Source: Paraconiothyrium sp. Pb-2020 (lineage: Eukaryota > Ascomycota > Dothideomycetes > Pleosporales > Didymosphaeriaceae). From it: a DNA stretch of 64,000 bases. Each line of letters opens with the position of its first letter. Position 1 is the stretch's first letter. The translations under genes and the position numbers were made by a program. The notes below the pieces were generated by a model. It was not told the DNA's origin. It was given only the letters and a program-made list of their open reading frames with translations, and ran no database searches. The DNA lies in contig JAJUBI010000005.1 of assembly GCA_022419385.1 (NCBI GenBank), positions 3,100,001 through 3,164,000 of the forward strand, written 5' to 3'. Positions 55,220 to 64,000 of this stretch are shown one piece after another.

Positions 55220-58200
55220 CTAGAAGATGGGGGCACGACGCACCTTGTCCTCCCTGCGCTCTAACACCTCCTGCGCCGGAAGTTCGGTTCCGCGGAGCGC
55301 ATAGTATCCACTCTGCGTGTTTGCGATTTGGCTGAGCTGATCATGGAAGGGTTCGTCTTGTCCGGAGTGTTGGCATTCCGTGTTGGCCGACTTCTTTTTG
55401 TTCTTCTTCTTCTTTTTGTTCTTCTTAGTAGCTTCTGCAGGCGCCACGCTTAGAGCCGTTGGCGTCTGTAGGGGCGTATGGAATTCCTTCGCAATCGGAC
55501 TGAGCGACATGGGTGGAGGACTAGGCCCACGCAAGGTAGTAGAGCTAGCGATAGAGGCCGAATATTGTGGCGCAGCGATTTCGGGCAGGGCTACCGTGGT
55601 CAATTCAGTGCGTATCCCTTTCACGAAGCGATACATACCTTCAATCTTCTGTTGACGTCGCGGCGGTCCATTGGACGCTCCTGCTGCTGCATGGGCTTTC
55701 TCGGATGTAGGTGAGCTCACCGAAAAGAAAGCCGTGGGGGGTGTGGAAGCGCTCGTAGGCGGCGACTTCCGATTCAGATGTTCCAACTTAGGGACAGCAA
55801 TCTCTTGAGGGACTATCCTAAGCTTCCTCTCCGGTTCTTTGGTTTGTTTGTGGTCGCTTGGTGACGCAGCAGACTGGGTAGACTGGGCTGCAATTGTGTG
55901 GTAACCGTTCGCTTCTGTCTTGATCTTCTCATGAGACTGCACAGCCGAGGGGCTTCCGACATGATCCAATGTAACCTTTCCGGTCCCCTGAACCAGCACA
56001 GACTGTTGAGCTTTCAAGTTCTGACTTGGCGCAACAAAACTCGCATGACGCGAGTGCTTACCTGAAGGCCTATCGCTCTGCTCACTCTGCAAGGTACAGT
56101 CTTTATCGACGTCATTATTCTGCGCGTCTTCCTTTGCCTTCCCCGACTTGTCGTCGACCTGAGGCTCTGCCTTGCCTGTAGTATCGGCCCTGCCCTTCTT
56201 CTTGTCTTTTGACTTCTCCTTTTTCTTAGCCAACTTTTCCTTCTTCTGCTGAGCTCTACTGGATTTTGAGTACGGGTTGAGCGATTCTAATTGCTTGACG
56301 CCCTGCCTCTTCCCGGCATCGGCTTGATATGCCCCTGAAGTTACTGGCACATCCTTGTGGTGCGGTCCTAGAAGCATGGTCACACCACGATTATTGACCT
56401 CATCTTCGTCAGGGAGTTGGGGAGCCTCATGGTGCTCGACTATGCGCTGAGCGTCCTCTAAAGCTACCCTAGCAGCTACCTCTCCCTCGGTAGTGGTAGC
56501 GCTCGAGCCTGGATCTTTCTGAGCTTCAACATCGCCATCGGGTTGTGATTCTTGGGCGGAGTGAAAACTGAGGTCGTTCTTTTGATCATCATCCGAAGGG
56601 GCCTCGTCTTGTACCGAGGAAACCGCAGCACGATCATAAACCTGCGAGCCTCCAGCAGCAGAATTTGTGACGGTCGACTCTTCTTGCAAGACCTTTTGCA
56701 CCTGCCGAGCTTGAGGCAGGGCCAGTTCAGTGGGTGAGGTCAAGCCAGGACCTTGTGAGTCGGCGGGTGTCGACTCCGAAATGCTCCCGGAGGCTAATTG
56801 CACACTAGCGTGTCGGGGGTTTTGGTGAACAGCAAATGCTTCTGTAACATCTTCTGCAAAGGCCTCCATATTCGCCGCTACGAGAGGTGGTTCTTGTTCA
56901 ACACTGACTGGGTTATCCTCAACGGTCTTTGCAGTGAGAATGACTGCGCTCTTGCCGGTAATTGGACCTTGTGCCAATGCCTCATCCGGTTTGGTGCTGC
57001 CGACCGTCTCAATGATCGAGGGCGCGCTTGCGGAAGCGCCTGCAGCCTCTATGATGCCTGTCTGTTGATCTTCGTGTCCAGTATGAATTTTCTTCTTGGT
57101 CTTTCGCGTTTCCGGACTTCCGCGTGTCGCCGGAAGGTCAGGCTGCTGTGGCTTGTTCACACGGTGCAGGTCGCTCCTAGCATCCTGAGGTGAATACCGA
57201 ATCGGCCTCACTGGTGGCATGCCATCTCCGTTTCCAGGGCGACGCGACTCTTGACATCCTCCACGGGGACAATGTTGCGAAGACACACTAATCTGAAAGT
57301 AGCGCCGGGCCACACTGACGTTCAATCCTTGATCCCTTAACTCCATATTCTTGGTATTCAATGCTCTCCTCGCATCATCTGTAGTATCAAAGATGGCAAA
57401 AGCATGGATAACGTCTTTATGACCGCCATATTTGATCTCCAGTTTTGCTGGCGTTACCCCCGCAAATTCTTGGAAAAGGGCCCGAAGCTCATGATCTTGG
57501 ACATCGCCAGGCAGGTTCTTAACGTAGAGCTGGCGAACGGTGTTGTTCTTCGGACCAATGAAGTTGTAATCACACCCAAACTTCTCGTCGTTGGTTATCT
57601 TCGGATCAGGCTCGAAGGTGTAGTTGCTGCTGAAGTTTCGTGCCTGTAGACCCTCACTAAAATGACCACTGCCGTACCTCATAGCATTCTCCGGAAGGTC
57701 TGAAGGGTAAGCGCCGTAAAGAGACCTGTCGAACGTTCCTGCTGAATACTTGCGGCTTCGACCCAAGTTGCTCGAATAGTTACCGCGCCCTCCTTTCCGA
57801 GTGCCCGTCGCCGCGAATCCGGCCTTATCGGGCCGCTCTGCACCATATGGATTGAACAGCCCAGACGGCTTTACGGACTGACTGCTGCGTCGCTGCATTG
57901 CGCGTGCATCAGCGCTACGAACTGGTGCGTATTGCATGTTATTAGCCATGTCTACAAATGGCCCAACGCGTGAATCAGCAGCCGCATTGGGTCCGTACTG
58001 CTGATACGCTGGGTCATGTAGCTGCGGCGGAAGTGGTCCCGGCGGTGAGAACATCGCAACTCGGGGCAACATCTGCAAATGCTCCATCTGATTAGGATGC
58101 ATGGGCGGTGATGCCATCGTAGTGCTTAGTGGAAGACGTGTTCCCGGATGGAGAGGGTTTACTATACATGGACCCATCGACATCGACGGTCCATAACGAT

Positions 58201-59370
58201 GCATGGTACCACTTAGTAGAGGGCCCGAAGGATGTCGCATATGTTCAACGGAAGGCATACGGACGTTCTCGCCACATCCGTGCATCTGTGGTGTTTGAGC
58301 ATAAGGGTTAGACCCCGATCGACCAGGCCTGTTCGTGAGACGAGATTGCCCAATAATATGCCCCGGCATCATAGCGGCATGATGGCTCATGGGGATAGCG
58401 TCGCATTCGGGAAGGAAGGCTCTCTGTGGCTGCGAGTGAGGGAAGGACGGTTGCCGCACTAGTGGACCATCCGAGCCAGACTGAATGAGCCCAGGTGCTG
58501 CAAATGGCGAACCAGAAAACGCCGTTTCTACGAAAGTGTTAGTGTATGAGCGCGTGAACGGGAAAGGGATGTATTACGCGGCCTGATGGACCTCGACGGC
58601 TGCTGCTTGAGCTCTGTAACTATAGCATGCTCATTTGTCGTGGGAGACCACGCCCCAGCTTTGCTCGGCAGTCCAACAGAACCTACAGGTTGTACTGCGT
58701 GATACTTTGACATGTACGAATGCATACCTCTCCGTAAGGCCCAGAGAGCATGAAACAGGAATTGACGTGGGCACTCGTCCTGCTCGCCCTGGGTGAAGAA
58801 CTCGTCGACGATAGAGTACTGGTCTTTGGTGTCACATAGGTGCGTGATATCACTCGCTAGCTTGTCCATCTTGTCATGGTTTCGCTGACACCATGCCGTG
58901 GCAAAGTTCGTTGCTCCCGCTGCATTGTCCCGGAGAATAAAGTGAAGGACTTCTTCAAGGAAGCCAGGTGACTCGATATGAATATCAGCATCGTCCCAAA
59001 GATCGGTGATGCCCCATCCGCAGTTCGGGAAGAAGCAAGGATACAAGTCCGGACACTTCTTGCGCCAGTGGTTGGCGAAATCGATGACACCCTGGACCTT
59101 CTCGCTGCGGACTATGACCGATGGGGGTGGAATTGGAGGGTTGCGTCGCGGTAGACGGCCGCCGTCGGTAGAGAAGACAGCGGCTCCTGTGCCGGGCCGC
59201 GCTACCATCTTGCGCAGACACGGGGGGGTGCGAGCAATAACGGTCTTCTCTGAGTTGGCAGGAGAAGCGACAGGCGGCGCGTCGATTAAGCCGGCCTCGA
59301 CGATAGCGGGATCGTTGGCGGAGCTCGACACAGGCGCCGGCGCTGGCGGCGGACGTTCGATGTCCACCAT
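55220..59370 (-). CDS. Large RRM-containing RNA-binding protein
   Basis: Exons 59370-58578 and 58527-55220 on the minus strand. The 50-nt intron has GTAATA, CACTAAC and CGTAG, in phase. As read the product is 1366 aa. After a Pro-rich start, residues ~100-240 form a folded-looking region with Cys and Trp (LYPCFFPNCGWGITDLWDD, FLEEVLHFILRDNAAGATNF, QFLFHALWALRRGMHSYMSK) that I do not recognise. Then come a long Pro/Met/Gly-rich stretch, one RRM at about residues 595-675 (RQLYVKNLPGDVQDHELRAL as RNP2 side; HAFAIFDTTDDARRALNTKN), and a very long disordered tail with Lys-rich clusters (QQKKEKLAKKKEKSKDKKKG). Probably an mRNA-binding protein; targets unknown. The C-terminus may continue through further introns downstream. 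Confidence 0.75.
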
Positions 59371-60097
59371 GATGGAGATGCAACTTCAGATGTACACCAA
59401 GAGAGTAGCCCACGAAAGAGAGGAACAAGAGGTTGGAGGAAAGCGTATCTGGGAGAGGCCTACGGGCAAATGTGACGCCGCGACGCCGGGACGCCGGAAA
59501 GGAAAGAGTGATGGTTGAGGAGAAGCGGGGGGCGCCGTGGAAAGAAGCAGAAGGGGTGGGGTGAAGTCAGACAGAGCAGAGCAGCGAAGTTTTTGACGGG
59601 TGTGTGGGCATAAGGAAGGCACGCGTCGCTCACTTGGCAACGGTGTGCGCTTCACCAAAAATTCAGCGGTGAAGTTGAAATCGCGGATTTGGTCGACCGC
59701 GCCAGACTTTAGCCTCACCGACTCCCCCAAACAAAGTAGGCAAGCCACATGAAGGCGGTGCAGTGAAGGAACAGAGAAGACGAAGCAGGCCCAACCGAAC
59801 AGATCAGACGGTACAGGACATTCTAAACTCTTTATCGCAGCTGCAGGGGAAGCCATGCCGTAAGGTCCGGGGCCTTGGAAACTAAAATGACGCAGGTTTA
59901 ATTCGCACCGTTGTGAAGAATCAATGAGACCTTTGCTTCGTTGGAGATGCTTGGGCCAATATCGTGCAGCCACCCGTCGCTTCCCACTTTGCGTTTGCTG
60001 TAAACCCTGGCACGTGTGCGGTGGACCCGCTACATGCTCAACAAAACATGACCATTCCAGTCGAATCTATGTACAGACCTGGCCCACTCTTGCGGTA
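59371..60097. other. Intergenic
   Basis: Upstream of the RRM gene, 3' flank of the Fmp46-like gene. A 195-codon minus-strand frame (59386-59973) has no recognisable content. Confidence 0.5.
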
Positions 60098-60703
60098 TTA
60101 CACCTTATCTGTCCCTTTGGGGATCGAGCGGAGCATAGACAAGATCTCCGACTCATCCTCTCCGATGACTGCAAAGTTTAGTCTCGTGTCGACGAGGGCC
60201 TGTTGGAGTGATAAACATACCTGCTTTGCCCTGGTTCCAGTCTACCACCTGTTGCCGGTTAGTGTTCGACCCGATATAGGTGCTCGACTACGCTCACCAC
60301 CGGCCGCAAAAACGTCTCGCCGTCTGCCTTCAGCCTCCGCATAGCGTCTGCCTCATCCTTTGCCCCTGAAATGACCTTTGATGCAGCTCCGGGTCCACCT
60401 AGGTAATCGAGAATGGATTTGAGCTGGTCGCTGGTAGGCGGCGCTTCGGTCACGTCGAGCTCGAACTCCATCCGTTCAGTCTTGTCCTGCACCTGGTGAG
60501 AGCTTGCTTGATCCTCCGTAGCGTGCGCCACTGCTTGCGCGTTCGTTTGCTTTAGTATGGTGAGCACGCGGGTGGATGCGGTGCTCGACGGCTTGTGGAA
60601 GAGCGTCACGACATTCTTCGCGCCATGCTGTGTAATTTGTTAGTGAAGCTGACTTGAAGCCAATTGACACTGTGCATACCTCTCCGAAGATTCGCTTGAA
60701 CAT
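60098..60703 (-). CDS. FMP46: Fmp46-like thioredoxin-fold mitochondrial protein
   Basis: Putative redox protein found in yeast mitochondria. Minus-strand exons: 60703-60680, 60627-60298, 60248-60221 and 60168-60098 (150 aa). Introns are 52, 49 and 52 nt, all GT-AG; the second and third have CACTAAC and ACTAAAC branch sites. The product begins MFKRIFGEHGAKNVVTLFHK, continues MEFELDVTEAPPTSDQLKSI and ADGETFLRPV, and closes VDWNQGKAVIGEDESEI. These are recalled hallmarks of the Fmp46 (DUF1687) family. The usual thioredoxin CxxC is absent (HKPSSTAST in its place), as in this family, so redox activity is unproven. Confidence 0.85.
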
Positions 60704-61443
60704 GTTGCAGTTCGGTATGCTGGACGCGAATGGTTGTGTTGAGGAAGCTGTGCGGAGCTTCACAAGCTGAGGTTGGGATGTGACGTCGCGTGGCTAGCGT
60801 AGGCTAAATTTGGTATGACGCCGAATCACCAAAGCTACACTGTATGTCCGAGCTTCCATAAAAGAAAAGGCAAGTGTGGGGTGCATTTATATTCGATGTG
60901 AGGAGACAAATGCTATGAAGCGTAGCCTCTGAAACCTGGACTACATTCGATAAGGCGTGAAAGCTACATGAAGCCATAGATCTAGCTCCAGGCTATACAT
61001 GTATTTACTGCGAACCCATCAACGGAGCGCCAGGCTACCCACCACGGAAGGGCAGTTTCGCGACCTGAAGGGGATGATTCCAAAATGGCTCTATCGCCAT
61101 GATTCATTTCGTATGCATGTCCCAGCCCGTCACGGAGCAAACCAATAGGCGAGACTTCCGCCGTCGGCAAGATCCAAAAGAAAGGCATGGCGAAGTGGAA
61201 ACACAACAACTCGTATTTCATATGCAGCTCGAAAAATTGAATGTACATTGACGCCATGAATATGCCCCTATCCTCCCAAAGCCGTAGGGCCTCCAGCGAA
61301 AAGACACGCCGCAGTCACGTCTATGCCGCGCCGAGCCTCCCAATTCCTCTGATCCAGAGTCATAGTTCATCCCGAAAAAATCGAGTTCATGACAAGTGAT
61401 TGAGTGTGCATTTCACATGGTTGCATTCCCTTTACATCGTCCT
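60704..61443. other. Intergenic
   Basis: Upstream of the Fmp46-like gene and 3' flank of RPS30. Nothing recognised. Confidence 0.55.
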
Positions 61444-61853
61444 TTATGATCCGGGGTTGGGGTTCATCTGGAAAAGCATTAGCGTCCAATGCTTCAAAGA
61501 TGCAACGGCTTGTGACTACGCACCTTCCTCTTTCCGCCGGTCATGGTGACATTCACGAAGCGGCGGGTGTACGTGAGCCTCTTCTTGGCGCGACCCTTGG
61601 GGGTCTTCTTCTTCTCCTGGGGCTCAACCTGCAGACATGAGAATCAGCGAATCATGTCCAATCAGCATCAAGTCGTGTATTTCGCAGTTTCAAGAAAATT
61701 CCAGGATGTCGCGCTCCTCTCGAATTGAAGCCAACCTTCTCCCATTGTGCACATCCTCTCCCCTTAGAAACCATATATCACTAGTGTGCGTACCTTTGGT
61801 GTCTGAGACTTGACCTTTCCGGCACGAGCAAGAGAGCCGTGGACTTTACCCAT
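61444..61853 (-). CDS. RPS30: Small-subunit ribosomal protein eS30
   Basis: Component of the 40S subunit. Minus-strand exons: 61853-61794, 61628-61524 and 61467-61444 (62 aa, family length). Introns are 165 nt (GTACGC...TGCAG) and 56 nt (GTGCGT, GCTAATG, TCCAG). The product MGKVHGSLARAGKVKSQTPK - VEPQEKKKTPKGRAKKRLTY ... MTGGKRK - MNPNPGS is a full eS30. As in other fungi, there is no N-terminal ubiquitin-like fusion (the animal FAU form has one). All introns are in phase 0. Confidence 0.95.
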
Positions 61854-62486
61854 AATTGCGGTATTCGGGCGTGATGAGGGAGTAGATGCGCGGTCGGAAT
61901 TCGAAGGTATAACTGTGTGGCGAAAGACGATGTTAGCTTCGTACGCGACGCCTCAAAGATTGGAGAGGGCGCAAAACGGTCGGCCGACGGTTTGCTGTAG
62001 CCAGAACGGTTTATTTAATGGAAATGCGATACATACGGGTTGTGCTGGTTGTCGTGGTAAGGCGATGACTCTACGGGCCGTCGACGACGTCGCGGTCGAA
62101 ATCAGTGTGGGAGAGGTCTTGGCGATCTGATTAGATGGCACCTGCAATCGCCGAATGACATGCGAGGAAGCAACCAGTCCAACGTCAACCTCGAGTAACC
62201 ACACTTACCCATCTATCTTCCTCGAAGTCGTAATGTCGCAGCACGCTCAGTTCTGTCGATAATGCTCTTGAAAGGCTTCCGCAGGGCAGAACTTGCAAAT
62301 CAAGCTAACCGGGTTTCCCACACAGGCGCTCGGGTGATCTTGTGATGCGATACACTACTGCGACCCTCGATATCCTTTATCCACCCTCGTCGGAACCTTT
62401 ACGTCGAACCTCAACCAGCGCGGTGAGAGTACCATAACCATCACTTAACGACTTTGCACATATTGTGTTTTCACAAAGCCAGCACC
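61854..62486. other. Divergent promoter region
   Basis: Shared upstream region of RPS30 (-) and the CREG-like gene (+). Short frames only. Confidence 0.55.
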
Positions 62487-63245
62487 ATGCGCCTAGGAAC
62501 CGCCCTTCTTCCCCTCACCTACTTGGCCTCGGCGTCCGCGGTCCCATCGTGGCACGACAAATCCGCGCACGAAGTGTACCACGATGCAGCCTCTTACAGG
62601 ATACCTACCGTGCATGAGTCTGCCGTCCTAGCCCGCCGGATACTAGATATCGAAAAGATTGGCACGCTGTCTACCGTCTTCCCTAACACACACACCACAG
62701 AGAATCGCCCCTCAGATGTTGGAGGCTCGCCCATTGGGTTGCCAGACTACTTCGCCAATTGCGAGCCCGACACGGGCAACCCTACCATCCTCGAACTACC
62801 GATAGCGACCTCGTTCAAGAATGTCCAAGCTGGGTCCAATATCTCCTTGTCGTTGAGGTGGCATGCGCCCTATAAACATTGGTATAGCGTAGCTTCTGTG
62901 CCTCGCTTCAACCTGGTTGGATACTTAGAGGAGCTCACGGATGGAGAGGTCAAAGAAGAAGGCATAGCGGCTTGCTTCGTGAAGAAGCATCCTGATGCTG
63001 CTGCGTGGTTGCCCGGGAACCGGATACACGTTAGCAAGTGGGTGCGCCTTATTGTACAAGAGATTTATTGGATTGGAGGGTTCGGAGATAGGGCGTATAT
63101 CGGATGGATTCCTCTGGAAGATTGGCAGAGCGTGACTCGTGAAGAGATGGAGAAGGCGAGGCTACCAGGTGAAGGGTCGGGATGGAGCTCGTGGAAGTCA
63201 TGGTTTGGGTTGGCAAATGACAAGCAGGAGACGTTGGAGCTGTGA
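62487..63245 (+). CDS. Secreted CREG-like protein (FMN-binding split-barrel fold)
   Basis: Intronless, 252 aa from the ATG at 62487. That start gives a clean signal peptide (MRLGTALLPLTYLASASA), whereas the ATG at 62454 would bury it. The body fits the CREG/pyridoxamine-oxidase-like barrel: HESAVLARRILDIEKIGTLS near the N-terminus, GSPIGLPDYFANCEPDTGNP, LELPIATSFKNVQAGSNISL, and the end VRLIVQEIYWIGGFGDRAYI then GWIPLEDWQSV. CREG proteins are secreted or endolysosomal glycoproteins with a flavin-type fold but often no bound FMN. Activity is unknown in fungi. One NxS/T site (SNISL) is visible. Family assignment is from remembered pattern. Confidence 0.8.
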   Translation: MRLGTALLPLTYLASASAVPSWHDKSAHEVYHDAASYRIPTVHESAVLARRILDIEKIGTLSTVFPNTHTTENRPSDVGGSPIGLPDYFANCEPDTGNPTILELPIATSFKNVQAGSNISLSLRWHAPYKHWYSVASVPRFNLVGYLEELTDGEVKEEGIAACFVKKHPDAAAWLPGNRIHVSKWVRLIVQEIYWIGGFGDRAYIGWIPLEDWQSVTREEMEKARLPGEGSGWSSWKSWFGLANDKQETLEL

Positions 63246-64000
63246 GGTACCAGGCGCCACGATAGCACAGCACTAGGGAGATGTAAGTTGGGTGGCACAT
63301 TTGCTTGCCACGTGTTGTGACACTCTCGGACCACAATGGCAGATTCGTCGCTGGGCCCGTCTACCTGTAGATTGTACATGAAACCACCAGGTACACATAG
63401 CTCAACGATTCACGCAGGTTGTCGACAGGGTTTGCGTGGGTAGCACATGGAAAAGTCTAGCCCACAGCCATTCGTGCATTCACGGACGCATCAATTCCCC
63501 GCACGCTGGTCCTTCCTATATAACACTGCAAGCCACACCCTCGATGCACAGCAGGTCGCCAAACACGCCGCTCATCTTGGGCCCCAACGCGCGCCCGTCA
63601 CCCACATGTGCGCAACTACGATGACCGGCCGCGGTGTTCCCTGCGCAGCTCGCCAGGCGAAGTGAGACCACGACGGCCCCACTCAGGCAGCAACGCACCG
63701 CAAACCTCCGAGAAGCGCTCGCATGAAGGATGGGTCGCGTTCTGAGGCGTCCATAGGCCCGAATGAATGACGTTTCCTTTCACCCTTTCAACACGGTTGA
63801 CAGGCACTTGAGTCAGCAGCGCGCTTGGAATGGAACTTGCCCGCAGGTGATCTTCCGGGAACTGGCCTGGAGACGGTGGAGATCACCCTCGGCGCGCTGA
63901 TTTACGTGCATGCCGGGCGGCTGATGCGCCTTCTCTAGAATGCAGTACATACCGTAGTTTCTCCAGTAGCCGACGACGATCCACCGAGATACGGCACGAA
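63246..64000. other. Intergenic to window end
   Basis: 3' flank of the CREG-like gene. Nothing recognised in the last 750 bases. Confidence 0.55.

Noticed and set aside
59386..59973. 195-codon minus-strand frame
   Set aside because: Upstream of the RRM gene in the expected leader/promoter; no recognisable content and no splice link to the gene.

Overview
The window is nuclear DNA of a filamentous ascomycete (Pezizomycotina). The gene set and style fit a dothideomycete best, but that finer placement is inference. Evidence: about half G+C; dense genes on both strands with no operons; short spliceosomal introns (mostly 43-80 nt, GT...YAG, with CTAAC/CTGAC-type branch sites 10-30 nt before the acceptor); and clearly fungal forms of conserved proteins. 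Splice junctions were placed by hand from reading-frame continuity, splice signals and remembered family patterns. No search or alignment was run.

Layout. 1-2645: 3' part of a TRP-like membrane channel gene. 4120-4390: a 71-aa hydrophobic protein. 4760-6235 (-): argininosuccinate lyase. 7662-8738: a protein-kinase-fold protein with altered HRD and DFG motifs. 8739-14176: a 5.4 kb gene-poor stretch. 14177-14722 (-): Ubc13-type E2, divergent from 15142-19965, a WD40-RWD-RING protein of the SEA/GATOR2 type (Mtc5/WDR59). 20575-22463: a five-exon charged protein of unknown function. 23662-24252 (-): a 156-aa secreted protein. 24787-27215 (-): an LtrA-family membrane protein in six exons. 27999-29807 (-): an MFS transporter. 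30668-32553: an F-box-like protein. 33014-33232 (-): a possible one-pass membrane protein. 35067-36342: a secreted, probably GPI-anchored, metalloprotease-like protein whose HExxH motif looks lost.

36343-41364 is again gene-poor, with one doubtful gene near 37.5-38.1 kb. After it comes a dense housekeeping block: SAR1 (41365-42510), Nup53-type nucleoporin (42945-44183, -), another F-box-like protein (44665-45916), ribosomal protein L14 (47098-47657), NAC alpha (48350-49129), ATP synthase subunit d (49513-50275), a 949-aa disordered protein (51038-53887, -), a 1366-aa RRM protein (55220-59370, -), Fmp46-like thioredoxin-fold protein (60098-60703, -), ribosomal protein S30 (61444-61853, -) and a secreted CREG-like protein (62487-63245). 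The last 750 bases hold nothing recognisable.

The genes serve separate cell functions: arginine synthesis, K63 ubiquitin chains, TORC1 control, COPII vesicle budding, nuclear pore, translation and respiration. I found no defence system, gene cluster, transposon or CRISPR. The most unusual signals are in gene structure. SAR1 needs a 2-nt exon between two introns and lacks exactly one base against the family frame at a G run. The LtrA gene needs an 11-nt exon followed by a GC-AG intron. Two families (kinase-like, metalloprotease-like) show changed catalytic motifs.
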